From: Prevotella sp. MGM1
GTDB taxonomy: Bacteria > Bacteroidota > Bacteroidia > Bacteroidales > Bacteroidaceae
Assembly (NCBI RefSeq): GCF_002933775.1
Contig: NZ_BEWV01000207.1
Span: forward strand, 1-64,000
Direction of reading: 5' to 3'
Length of the DNA stretch: 64,000 nt
A model generated the notes under the pieces. That model was not told the origin of the DNA. It saw nothing but the letters and a program-made list of their open reading frames with translations, and searched no databases. Position 1 is the first letter of the stretch. Every line of letters begins with the position of its first letter. The position numbers and the translations under genes are program-made. Shown here piece by piece: positions 17,536-26,583 of this stretch.

Positions 17536-19536
17536 ATGAAAGAGAAATCACAGTTTGAGAAAAATGCCGCCGACAAACAAGTGGAACTGCTCTCCGGAGC
17601 GTTAAGCGGAGCGGTCAGCGCGGGCGGCCACTGGCTCAATGCCACAGGCAAGGGCTATCCCAAGTTTTATCCGGCAGGCGTGGCGGTCAGTCCGTTCAAC
17701 GCCCTGTTCATGGCTCTGCACTCAGACAAGCACGGATGCAAGAGCAACCTCTTCACCTTATATAGCGAAGCAAAGGCAAGAGGCGAATCCGTCAAGGAAC
17801 ACGAAAAAGGAGTACCGTTCCTGTTCTATAATTGGAACAAGTACGTGAACAGGAACAATCCCAACGAGGTCATATCAAGGAATGACTACCAAAAACTTTC
17901 TTCCGAAGAGAAGAACCGATACAAAGGCGTACACAACAGGGAGATACGCACATTGTTCAATATCGACCAGACTTTGCTGCCCCACGTTGACAGGAAAGCA
18001 TACGATGACGCATTGGCAAAATACGGCAACAGTGTCGAGCAAGGATTCGGAGAAAAGGAATTGCGTGAACTCAGGCCGAAATTCAATGCCTTTGTACAAT
18101 CTATTTCGAGAAATCTGGCACCGGTTCGCACGGATGGCAGCGGTGTGGCGCATTATGACAGCCAGAAAGACGCGATATATATTCCACGGCAAAAGGATTT
18201 CGCACATTACACCGATTATGCGCAGGAGACCCTTCGGCAAATCATAGCAGCCACCGGACACCAGCAACGCCTTGCCCGTGAGGGAATGGTGATGAAAAAC
18301 GGGATTCCCCCAACAGAGGATGCCGTCAAGCAGGAACGGCTGATTGCCGAAATCGCTTCGGGTATCAAGATGCTGGAAATGGGACTTCCGGCCCGGTTGT
18401 CGGACGAGAGTGTCAAACTGGTGGATTATTGGAACCGTGAACTGAAAGAGAACCCTTGTCTGATAGATGCCATCGAGAGCGATGTGAACAATGCGCTGGA
18501 AGTGATACGCAAGGCAGAACGGGGCGAGAAAATCGAGTATGCCACCTATCGTAACTACCGCCAGACAGAACAGATGCGGGAGCAAATGCCAAAGCATTTC
18601 TTCGTGGCTGAAGAAATCAAGAAGCATCCCGACAAGGAAAACAAGACCATTGTCCTGGTCATCGACAAACAAGGCAAGAGTGCCGATGTGATACTCCCTG
18701 CCGGTGCATCCTTGGAGGTGAACAACGAAATCAAGGGAATGAGCAAACAGCGCATACAAAGCGCATTGGAGAAAAGCGGCATTGAAAAAGTGCGTTTCTA
18801 TAATCCGGACGGTGCGTTGGGCTACCGTCCCGATGACCGTTACTTCGCCGAAAAGCAGATAGAGGTGGCGCGTCTGAAAAACTGGGCATTGGAAACACTC
18901 TCCACCATCGATGCGCACCCTGCGGTGAAGCAAGCTGACAAACCCTGGTTTGAGAAGATACAGATGGTACAGGATGACAAAAACCGCTGGGCTTTATTCA
19001 TCAAGCCGGAAGGAAAAGCCGGTTACAGCGTCTATCCCGAAAAGGATGACCTGAACCGTTTCTTCACCACGCTGAAACAGTCATTGGATAATATAGACAA
19101 GGTGCGTGGAGAATTGGCCAGAAAATACTATGCCCTTGCCGAGAGCAAGCCGGATCTAAAAGTGGACCTGTTCCACACGGCAGATGAAAGCATTGACTTG
19201 AACCGCATACAACGAGTGGCCGTGTTCAAGACAAAGAACGGGGCGATACTCTGCGCTCCCACCATTGACAACCAGAAACCGCAGCCCCGAAGCGTCACAC
19301 CACAGCAATGGCAACGGATGTGGGTCGCCGAGGACAGGAACAGTTTCAAACAACATCTGGCGGCAACGCTTTTCGCGGACGTGCTGAACAAGAGCCAAGC
19401 ACAGGAACAGACCTCTTCCGAAAAACAGGAGTCGGAAGTGGAAACGAAAATCAGCCGTGACGAGGAAATCAAGCACGACCAGCCTAAAGAGGAAGTTGAA
19501 GAAGAGGAAGAGGTATCAAAAGGAATGCACCGATAA
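17536..19536 (+). CDS. ArdC-like antirestriction protein with degenerate metal site
   Basis: 666 aa from the ATG at 17536. The N-terminal region has the ArdC pattern PFNALFMALHSDKHG and GVPFLFYNWNKYV, seen in proteins that protect incoming single-stranded DNA. Where active homologues have HExxH, this one reads TLRQIIAATGHQQRLAREG, so the His-Glu and second His are missing and it is probably not a metalloprotease. A long C-terminal region with DUF4099-like stretches (ILPAGASLEVNNEIKGMSKQ) follows, then an acidic stretch ending KGMHR. An intact ArdC relative lies at 21961. Confidence 0.75.
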   Translation: MKEKSQFEKNAADKQVELLSGALSGAVSAGGHWLNATGKGYPKFYPAGVAVSPFNALFMALHSDKHGCKSNLFTLYSEAKARGESVKEHEKGVPFLFYNWNKYVNRNNPNEVISRNDYQKLSSEEKNRYKGVHNREIRTLFNIDQTLLPHVDRKAYDDALAKYGNSVEQGFGEKELRELRPKFNAFVQSISRNLAPVRTDGSGVAHYDSQKDAIYIPRQKDFAHYTDYAQETLRQIIAATGHQQRLAREGMVMKNGIPPTEDAVKQERLIAEIASGIKMLEMGLPARLSDESVKLVDYWNRELKENPCLIDAIESDVNNALEVIRKAERGEKIEYATYRNYRQTEQMREQMPKHFFVAEEIKKHPDKENKTIVLVIDKQGKSADVILPAGASLEVNNEIKGMSKQRIQSALEKSGIEKVRFYNPDGALGYRPDDRYFAEKQIEVARLKNWALETLSTIDAHPAVKQADKPWFEKIQMVQDDKNRWALFIKPEGKAGYSVYPEKDDLNRFFTTLKQSLDNIDKVRGELARKYYALAESKPDLKVDLFHTADESIDLNRIQRVAVFKTKNGAILCAPTIDNQKPQPRSVTPQQWQRMWVAEDRNSFKQHLAATLFADVLNKSQAQEQTSSEKQESEVETKISRDEEIKHDQPKEEVEEEEEVSKGMHR

Positions 19537-19548
19537 ACAGACAAAGCA

Positions 19549-21087
19549 ATGAGCAAGAATAAAGAATATGCGGAAAAATACGCCGTTTTTGCGATGGAAC
19601 AGATGCGCAAATACGGCATCCCGGCTTCCGTGACCTTGGCACAGGGCATACTGGAGAGCAGCAACGGGCAAAGCCGTCTGTCTCTGAACGAGAACAACCA
19701 TTTTGGTATCAAAGCCACTCCGGGATGGATTGCGCAAGGTGGCAAATACGGTATTTACACCGATGACAAGCCCAACGAGAAGTTTTGCAGCTACGACAGC
19801 GTGGGCGATTCTTACGAGCATCACTCCAAATTCCTTGTAGAGAACAAACGGTACGCGGAATGTTTTGACCTGTCTCCTGACGATTACAAGGGTTGAACGG
19901 AAGGACTTGCCAAGGCCGGGTATGCAAGTGGCGGCAATTATGCCCAAAGTCTGCAAAAAATCATTGAAGCAAACGGGCTGCAGAAGTATGACCGGATGGT
20001 CATGACCGAAATGAAGGCAAAAGGACAGGAAACAGGAACCGGACAAGCGGTTACGACAAACGCCTATTCATTCCCGGTCGAGCGCGAAGAGTTCCTGTTT
20101 GTCACTTCACCGTTTGGAATGCGTACCGACCCCATGGATGCTGACAAACAGCAAATGCACAAGGGTATGGACATCCGCTGTAAGGGCGATGCGGTGTTGG
20201 CTACCGAGAATAACGGCAAAGTGGTGGCAGTAAACCAAAATGCCAAAACTGCCGGAGGCAAGTCCGTAACCATTGAATACGAGAGGGCTGACGGAAGCAA
20301 GATACAGAACACTTATATGCACCTGTCCTCTGTTGATGTCAAGGTGGGTGATAAGGTGCAAGCCGGACAGAGACTTGGTATGTCAGGCAACACCGGCACA
20401 CGGGCTACCGGCGAACACCTGCATTTCGGAGTGGCACAGATTACCGCTGACGGACAAAAGCGAGACATTGATCCCGCAATCTATCTGGCAGACATCGCCC
20501 AAAAGGGAAACATCAAGTTGCAAGCCTTGCATAATGGCAACGACCTGTTGGCTAAATACAAAACGGAGGTTACTGCCACTCCCCAGGAAACAAAATCACA
20601 AAGTCCTGAAGAGTGGATGAAGAAACTGTTATCATCGGAAGACAGCGGTGTCGGACTTTCAGAAACGAATGACCCGATTATGGATATGGTGGTCAAAGCC
20701 TTTTCCTCGCTGATGATGCTGGCGGTAGTCATTGACAACAAGAACGAAGAGGAACAGAAAGAAGCCATTTCTGAAATGGCAGGTAGCCGGAAGGTGGAAC
20801 TGACTTCATTGTTGCCCCACATGAAAAGCTGTGCCCTTGTCATCGGAGAGAACAACAAAGCCGTATTGCAGGCAGACAACGGTACCGTGCAAGTCTCACG
20901 GGAACTCTGTACCGTTGAGTTGAGTCGGATGTCCGCCACTTTGAATAATCCTGAACTCTCGGAGGAAAGCAAGCGTATGCGAGTGGCAGGAATGGTCAAT
21001 GCCATTGTCCTTTCACAACAGGCTTCACAAAACTTCGAGCAGGGAATGTCGGAACAGCAGAGCCAGAACGAACAAATCAGAAGATAA
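19549..21087 (+). pseudogene. glucosaminidase plus M23 peptidoglycan hydrolase, interrupted by TGA
   Basis: One reading frame of 513 codons broken only by TGA at 19894-19896. Upstream (19549-19896) is a FlgJ/N-acetylglucosaminidase domain with ASVTLAQGILESSNGQSRL and NNHFGIKA. The text reads DDYKG-stop-TEGLAKAGYAS, where this family has Trp, so TGG has become TGA. Downstream is a complete M23 domain (HKGMDIRCKG and GEHLHFGV) and an acidic tail ending NEQIRR. A bifunctional cell-wall hydrolase for conjugation is the likely original product. The M23 half could still be made from the ATG at 19996. Confidence 0.85.
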
Positions 21088-21260
21088 TGAAACGCGTGAT
21101 GATGGAAATAGGATTGTTGTTTGTCGGACTGTTCCTTGCAGGACTGCATACCCTTGTATGCTACCGGCTGTTCGGTCTGGTGGTGACACTCGTGATTGTG
21201 GGTGTGCAGGTTGTCATTGCGTCAGGGATAGTCTGGATTAAAATCCGTGCGCCCGATTAA
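21087..21260 (+). CDS. small two-helix membrane protein
   Basis: 57 aa. Its ATG overlaps the stop of the preceding gene (TAATG), so it is translationally coupled. It starts MKRVMMEIGLLFVGLFLAGL and has a second hydrophobic span (FGLVVTLVIVGVQVVIASG), so it is two transmembrane helices with short loops. Small membrane proteins of this kind occur at the end of transfer gene sets; no function assigned. Confidence 0.6.
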   Translation: MKRVMMEIGLLFVGLFLAGLHTLVCYRLFGLVVTLVIVGVQVVIASGIVWIKIRAPD

Positions 21261-21343
21261 AGACGGAACGTATATGCAGGTAGTTCACATTTAATAGGAT
21301 ATTCCGGTCAAATGGTCTTGGTTAAAATAAAACTACAAGCAAT

Positions 21344-21955
21344 ATGATTAAGTGTAACGTAACAGTGTGCGGAACCATCAGCAAGGCGGTTGTAGTGCGC
21401 ACCAACAATGAGAACAAGGCTTTCACGGCATTTGCCGTAAATTGCATGATTCCGGCAAGAAACGGTATCGACAAAACAGTGGAAATCTCTGTCGTTAAGG
21501 ATGGAGAGGAGTACAATCAGGCTGACTATACCGTAGGCAAGAGAGTGGAAATTTCCGGTGTGTTGACTTTCAAGAAGCGTGGAGACAACCTCTATTTCAA
21601 TCTGTCGGCTTCATCGGTCAATCTTACCGTGGCTTCAAACGAGGATTCCATCAAGGGCGAAATGCACTTCCGTGGAAAGACAGGCAAGAACATCGAGGAG
21701 AAGACAGACAAGAAAGGCAGGAATTTCTTGCAGTTCTCCGCATTTTCCGCGGAAAAGGTCAATGACTGCTTCGAGTACCTGTGGGTACGCTTCTTAGGCT
21801 TTGACCGTAAACGTGAGGAGTGGCTGCAACCGCAGACCGGCATCGAGGCCAAAGGTGAACTGGAACTGTCCGTCTATAACGACAAGCTGAACATTGCCTG
21901 CAAAGTATCGGAAATGTCGGAATATGTGAAACAGCCGTATAACCCTAACAACTGA
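21344..21955 (+). CDS. SSB-like OB-fold protein
   Basis: 203 aa. The first half reads as an OB-fold single-stranded-DNA-binding domain (TVCGTISKAVVVRTNNENKA, then VGKRVEISGVLTFKK), and the second half repeats the pattern more weakly (RGKTGKNIEEKTDKKGRNFL, GIEAKGELELSVYNDKLNI). It would coat transferred single strands. A separate, classical SSB is encoded at 43200-43580. Six bases separate it from the ArdC gene. Confidence 0.7.
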   Translation: MIKCNVTVCGTISKAVVVRTNNENKAFTAFAVNCMIPARNGIDKTVEISVVKDGEEYNQADYTVGKRVEISGVLTFKKRGDNLYFNLSASSVNLTVASNEDSIKGEMHFRGKTGKNIEEKTDKKGRNFLQFSAFSAEKVNDCFEYLWVRFLGFDRKREEWLQPQTGIEAKGELELSVYNDKLNIACKVSEMSEYVKQPYNPNN

Positions 21956-21960
21956 CAGTC

Positions 21961-23673
21961 ATGGCCGGTTACAGGAAAAACAGCAATGACGGCCCGTCCG
22001 CGGAGGACAAGGCTCTTGACCTCTTTGCGGAAATGATGATCGAGCGTATCGAGACCATCAGCAAGGACTGGACGAAACCATGGATTACCGAAGGCAGCTT
22101 AGGGTGGCCGAAGAATCTGTCCGGACGTGAGTACAATGGGATGAACGCGCTGATGTTGCTTCTCCATTGCGAGAACGAGGGCTACAAGATACCGCGTTTC
22201 TGTACCTTTGACTGCGTGCAACGGATGAACAAACCGTCCGAAAAGCAGGCAAAGGAGGGTGTGGAACTGCCGAGGGTGTCAGTGAACAAGGGCGAAAAAT
22301 CCTTCCCCGTGATGCTCACTACCATTACCTGCATCCACAAGGAAACCAAGGAGAAGATCAAGTATGACGACTTTAAGAAACTATCCGACGAAGAGAAGAA
22401 GATGTACAATGTATATCCGAAGATGCAGGTCTTCCGGGTATTCAATGTAGCCCAAACCAATCTTCAGGAAGCCCGTCCGGAACTTTGGAACAAGCTGGCG
22501 AATGGGGATGCCGTAAAGTTGGATGAAAGCGAGAAGATGTCTTTTGAGCCAATGGATGTGATGATTCGAGATAACCGCTGGATTTGCCCGATCAAGCCGA
22601 TGCACCAGGACAAGGCATACTTTTCCATTTCCAAGAACGAGATTGTGGTTCCCGAAAAATCCCAGTTCAAGGACGGCGAATCCTATTATGGTACTCTTTG
22701 GCATGAGATGACCCACAGTACGGGCATCGAGGGGCAACTCGACCGTATCAAACCGTCCGGTTTCGGTTCGGACGAATACGCCCGTGAGGAACTGGTGGCA
22801 GAATTGGGCAGCGCATTGGTGGCACAGCGTTACGGCATGAGCAAGGCATTGAAAGAAGAGAGCTGCGCTTATCTGAAATCCTGGCTGGACCACTTGAAGG
22901 AATCGCCCCAGTTTATCAAGACCACACTTCTGGATGTAAAAAGGGCTACCTCGCTCGTTACGCAGAATGTGGATAAGATAGTGCAGGAATTGGAACAGAA
23001 AAGCAAGGTGCAGCAGGATAACGGGCAGCGGAATGAGGTCAAACAGTCCGTACCCGAAGGAAAAGTGTTCTACTCTTCCGTAGCCTACCTGCAATCCACC
23101 GATGACACCTCACGGCTGGATGCGCTTCGGGAAAAAGGCGATTATGAGGGATTACTCCGGCTTGCCAAGGAGTATTATGACGGCGATGGAATCAACGAGC
23201 AATATACCTTTGTCTCTCCTCGCCAGAACAAGGGTGATGATCTGCTGATAGAAGACAAGGATTTTGCCGTGGTCTATAACAACAGCGTGGGAGGAACTTA
23301 CGAGGTGCTGCTGAAATACTCGGAGCAGGAAATCCGTGACCATATTACACGGTATGGTGTCCGGCTGGCAAGCAGTGACATAAAAGAGGTTGCCAAAGAC
23401 ATGGCGGCCGAGCAGTTCTCTGCGATGACAAAGCAGCGTACTCCTGTCCTTGAAATGCCAAACGGAGATATTCTCCATATCGGGTATAACAGGGATGACG
23501 ACACCCTTGATGTCGGCACGGCGACCAATGCCGGACTTGCCGTCAGCCACAGTTTCCCATACGATCACGACAATTCGCTCGATTCCAATCTCCAATCCGT
23601 CAATGAAAAGCTGAATGAAATGGAGCAATATCAAAAAGAGGAGGTGGAATACAGTGGCGGGATGCACCGCTGA
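21961..23673 (+). CDS. ArdC-type zincin antirestriction protein
   Basis: 570 aa. The N-terminal DNA-binding ArdC domain (WTKPWITEGSLGWPKNLSGR, then YNGMNALMLL) is followed by an intact zincin motif, LWHEMTHSTG, with the downstream acidic helix EELVAELGSALVAQRYG. Known ArdC proteins protect entering plasmid DNA from restriction and may be carried into the recipient. The C-terminal 200 residues are a separate unknown domain ending in KEEVEYSGGMHR. It is the last gene before a terminator hairpin. Confidence 0.85.
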   Translation: MAGYRKNSNDGPSAEDKALDLFAEMMIERIETISKDWTKPWITEGSLGWPKNLSGREYNGMNALMLLLHCENEGYKIPRFCTFDCVQRMNKPSEKQAKEGVELPRVSVNKGEKSFPVMLTTITCIHKETKEKIKYDDFKKLSDEEKKMYNVYPKMQVFRVFNVAQTNLQEARPELWNKLANGDAVKLDESEKMSFEPMDVMIRDNRWICPIKPMHQDKAYFSISKNEIVVPEKSQFKDGESYYGTLWHEMTHSTGIEGQLDRIKPSGFGSDEYAREELVAELGSALVAQRYGMSKALKEESCAYLKSWLDHLKESPQFIKTTLLDVKRATSLVTQNVDKIVQELEQKSKVQQDNGQRNEVKQSVPEGKVFYSSVAYLQSTDDTSRLDALREKGDYEGLLRLAKEYYDGDGINEQYTFVSPRQNKGDDLLIEDKDFAVVYNNSVGGTYEVLLKYSEQEIRDHITRYGVRLASSDIKEVAKDMAAEQFSAMTKQRTPVLEMPNGDILHIGYNRDDDTLDVGTATNAGLAVSHSFPYDHDNSLDSNLQSVNEKLNEMEQYQKEEVEYSGGMHR

Positions 23674-23699
23674 GTATAAAGTCTGCTATCTGTTCTGTT

Positions 23700-23730
23700 C
23701 AGCCGTAGAGAGTCGTCCTCTCTGCGGCTG
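23700..23730 (+). terminator. terminator hairpin after the transfer operon
   Basis: Arms 23700-23712 (CAGCCGTAGAGAG) and 23718-23730 (CTCTCTGCGGCTG) pair over 13 positions with one G-U wobble and a 5-base loop. The following T-run is weak. It lies 27 bases after the ArdC stop and separates the operon from the AbiE promoter. Confidence 0.7.
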
Positions 23731-23805
23731 AATTGGTTTAGTCCCACTGATAAGTCCTACTTACACAAAAAAAAGAGATTTTTCACCTTAATTAGTCGCA
23801 AAATA

Positions 23806-23847
23806 TCGGCACTATTCTGAATTAGTGCCGAAAATTTGTTACCTTTG
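23806..23847 (+). promoter_or_regulatory. abiE promoter with palindromic operator
   Basis: TCGGCACTA (23806-23814) and TAGTGCCGA (23823-23831) form a perfect 9-base inverted repeat with an 8-base spacer, just upstream of the -7 box TACCTTTG at 23840-23847. AbiEi antitoxins of known type IV systems bind inverted repeats in their own promoter, so autorepression is likely. Confidence 0.7.
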
Positions 23848-23873
23848 CAGTCGAAGAAAGGAATAATAATCAC

Positions 23874-24596
23874 ATGAGCAACGAGACGACAACATTCATA
23901 CTTGACTATGCTGAAGTTCATCATGACTTTAGTTTAGGAGATTTGTTTGCTTATCTACAAGAGAAGACAGGCATCAAAAAGTCTTCTTTGTCCTGGTATC
24001 TGTTCAAGCTCGTGAATGAAAATGTACTGGTCAGAACCGGGCGGGGAACGTATGCCAAAGTGATGAAGCAGGTCTTTTCACCCCAACCGATAGAGGAAGT
24101 GAAGGAGGTTTACGGTTTGTTGCAATCGGATTTTCCGTTTGCGAAATTCTGTGTTTATCAAGGGGACATCATAGCCCCTTTGCAACATCACCTTTCATCC
24201 AACCGCATCATCTACGTGGAAACGGACAGGGACTCGGCAGAAACCGTTTTCAATTTTCTGAAAGACAAGAACCACGATGTTTACCTACGACCGGACAAAA
24301 ATATGATATACCGGTATGTGGATATGGACAGCCGTGTCATTTTCGTAAAAAATCTTGTTTCGGAAGCTCCCTTGCAAGAAGTATCCGGCGTGCCTATGCC
24401 CACGTTGGAAAAACTGTTAGTGGATATATTGAGAGATACGGACTTTTTCTACCTGCAAGGCAGTGAGAGTGACCGTATCATAGAAAACGCTTTTAACCTG
24501 TACACAATCAACAGGAACAGGCTTTTCAGGTATGCCGACAGGCGTAAAGTGAAGAAAGAATTATCGTCAATTTTAGAAAACTTGAACATACAATGA
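23874..24596 (+). CDS. AbiEi-like antitoxin/transcriptional regulator
   Basis: 240 aa. An N-terminal winged helix (FSLGDLFAYLQEKTGIKKSS, then TGRGTYAKV) is followed by the C-terminal domain seen in AbiEi-type antitoxins (MPTLEKLLVDILRDTDFFYL). It lies directly before the AbiEii-like gene with a 4-base overlap (ATGA), the usual arrangement of the type IV system. It should repress its own promoter through the palindrome at 23806-23831 and counter the toxin. Confidence 0.8.
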   Translation: MSNETTTFILDYAEVHHDFSLGDLFAYLQEKTGIKKSSLSWYLFKLVNENVLVRTGRGTYAKVMKQVFSPQPIEEVKEVYGLLQSDFPFAKFCVYQGDIIAPLQHHLSSNRIIYVETDRDSAETVFNFLKDKNHDVYLRPDKNMIYRYVDMDSRVIFVKNLVSEAPLQEVSGVPMPTLEKLLVDILRDTDFFYLQGSESDRIIENAFNLYTINRNRLFRYADRRKVKKELSSILENLNIQ

Positions 24597-25666
24597 TAAA
24601 GAAAGAGTGTTTTACGGCAGAATGGATTGAACAGGTTGCATCCGAACTGCACTACAATGACAAGAACCTCATAGAGAAAGTAATCCGTGCCTTGTCTCTG
24701 CTTGAAATGTTGGTTAAAGCCGGATGTCCTCTCGTCTTCAAGGGTGGCACGGCACTTATGCTCATTCTTGGGAAATCTGCCCATCGTCTATCAATCGACA
24801 TTGATGTCATCTGTCCTCCCGGAACCAATATAGAGGACTATCTGAAATCGTTTGCCGATTTTGGCTTTATCAATCTGGAACTCGTGGAGCGCAAGCAAAG
24901 GGACGACGCAGACATACCTAAAAGCCATTCCAAGTTTTTCTATCAGATAGCTTACCGGAACGACACGGACGCCCAATCCTATATCCTGCTGGACGTATTG
25001 TACGAGGACATTCATTATTTCCAAACCCGGCAAATAGCCATTGATTGCCCGTTCATACGGCTGGAGGGAGAACCGTTAATGGTGACTGTTCCGTCCGCAG
25101 AAGATATTTTAGGGGATAAACTGACAGCTTTCGCTCCCAACACTACCGGAATACCTTATTACAAGAACGGCAGGTCCTGTTCGATGGAGATAGCCAAGCA
25201 ACTTTATGACGTGGGGCGGTTGTTTGAAAATGTTTCAGGATTGCAGATTACCGCAGAGGCTTTCCGCAAGATTGCGGTAGTCGAACTCTCGTACCGGTCT
25301 TTGGGAACGGATATCGGACAGGTCTTCAACGACATCCGTCAGACGGCACTCTGTATCTCCACACGAGGTAAATCCGGAGAAGGTGATTTCAACTTGATAC
25401 AAGACGGAATCATCCGTGTAAAGTCATTTATGTACAAACAACGGTATCTGATAGACAATGCTATTATTGATGCGGCACGGGCGGCTTATTTAGCCACGCT
25501 GATTGAAAAGGGAGTCACAGAAGTGGAACGCTATTCAAACAATCCGGTTGACATCAAGGATTTGGTTATTCGACCTTCGCTGACCAACAAACTGAACAAG
25601 TTGAAAAGCAATCTACCGGAAGCCTTCTATTATTGGGCAAAGACGAGTGAACTGTTGGAAGTATGA
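24593..25666 (+). CDS. AbiEii/AbiGii-family nucleotidyltransferase toxin
   Basis: 357 aa. The nucleotidyltransferase core is clear: FKGGTALML (residues about 49-57) and RLSIDIDV (D69 and D71). A conserved LGDKLTAFAPNT stretch follows in the C-terminal half. AbiEii toxins transfer nucleotides to cellular targets and arrest growth, acting in abortive infection and in stabilising mobile elements. It overlaps the antitoxin gene by 4 bases. Confidence 0.87.
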   Translation: MIKKECFTAEWIEQVASELHYNDKNLIEKVIRALSLLEMLVKAGCPLVFKGGTALMLILGKSAHRLSIDIDVICPPGTNIEDYLKSFADFGFINLELVERKQRDDADIPKSHSKFFYQIAYRNDTDAQSYILLDVLYEDIHYFQTRQIAIDCPFIRLEGEPLMVTVPSAEDILGDKLTAFAPNTTGIPYYKNGRSCSMEIAKQLYDVGRLFENVSGLQITAEAFRKIAVVELSYRSLGTDIGQVFNDIRQTALCISTRGKSGEGDFNLIQDGIIRVKSFMYKQRYLIDNAIIDAARAAYLATLIEKGVTEVERYSNNPVDIKDLVIRPSLTNKLNKLKSNLPEAFYYWAKTSELLEV

Positions 25667-25715
25667 TTTTTTGTAAACAGCACGAAGGCTATTCCTCACA
25701 TAATTCACGGTCAAT

Positions 25716-26546
25716 ATGAACGAAAGGCTGGTATTTGTAATCCTGCTCGGTGTTATCAGTATCCTATGGTATATCGTTGGATATTGGCGGCGGAAAGCCG
25801 GAGAAACGGCGTTTTTAGCTGCGCAAAAGACCGAGAAGAAGGATGAACGTGACCGTTTATGCCGTTTGGCGGTAAGAGCCGGTCATCTGGATGCTTGTCG
25901 TATGTTCTGTTGTTTACATCCGGATTTATTCAAAGAACAGCCACCACTCAAACCATTCAAATTGCACAATACAAAAGTAGTATTCTATGGGCAATATTAT
26001 CCGTCCCGGTACAAACCGTTTCTCAACGATGATCAGCAGGCGTTCTGCCATTCAGTCTATGAGTTCAAGGAGGGAAAAATACACGGCATTGAGTTTTTCA
26101 AATCTTGCATGAACGCCTTACAAATGGATGACCACCATTTTCATATCATGTTCATGCCTTGTAGCGATGAGTTCAAATATATCCAGCGATTCAAGCGTTT
26201 GAACTGGTATGTCTGTACCCATTGTCCGGATCTGACATCAGGATTATACGATGTTGATGTGTTCGAGCCTCGTGAATGTTTGCATGAAGCCAAAGGTTAT
26301 GAGAATCGAATACTTGAACGAAATTACCGAATCACAGGAGATATAAAAGGGAAAGATGTTATTATTGTTGACGATGTACTGACTACCGGGCAAAGTATGA
26401 CCGACTACAAGGAGGAGATAGAACGGTGCGGTGGCAAGGTGGTAGCTGCCATTTTCTATGGCAAGACTATCACTTTGCCGCATCCGCTGATTGTCAAATT
26501 GGAGGTGTGTGGTGACTATATTACCCGCTTTTCCAAATCAAATTAG
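25716..26546 (+). CDS. membrane-anchored phosphoribosyltransferase-like protein
   Basis: 276 aa. An N-terminal transmembrane helix (LVFVILLGVISILWYIVGYW) is followed by a soluble domain carrying the PRPP-binding loop DVIIVDDVLTTGQSM (about residues 214-228), as in ComF-type and other type I phosphoribosyltransferases. The middle region has several Cys and His residues (HIMFMPCSDEFK, CTHCPDL) but no clear metal site. It follows the AbiE pair by 49 bases, so it may belong to the same defence unit. Substrate unknown. Confidence 0.75.
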   Translation: MNERLVFVILLGVISILWYIVGYWRRKAGETAFLAAQKTEKKDERDRLCRLAVRAGHLDACRMFCCLHPDLFKEQPPLKPFKLHNTKVVFYGQYYPSRYKPFLNDDQQAFCHSVYEFKEGKIHGIEFFKSCMNALQMDDHHFHIMFMPCSDEFKYIQRFKRLNWYVCTHCPDLTSGLYDVDVFEPRECLHEAKGYENRILERNYRITGDIKGKDVIIVDDVLTTGQSMTDYKEEIERCGGKVVAAIFYGKTITLPHPLIVKLEVCGDYITRFSKSN

Positions 26547-26583
26547 TCTCTTTCTTTGCGGTTGGATTGTTGTAGCTATATAG

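Noticed and set aside
17875..18933. 352-aa open frame on the minus strand
   Set aside because: It lies wholly inside the ArdC-like gene, has no motif, and its composition is that of a shadow frame in GC-richer DNA.
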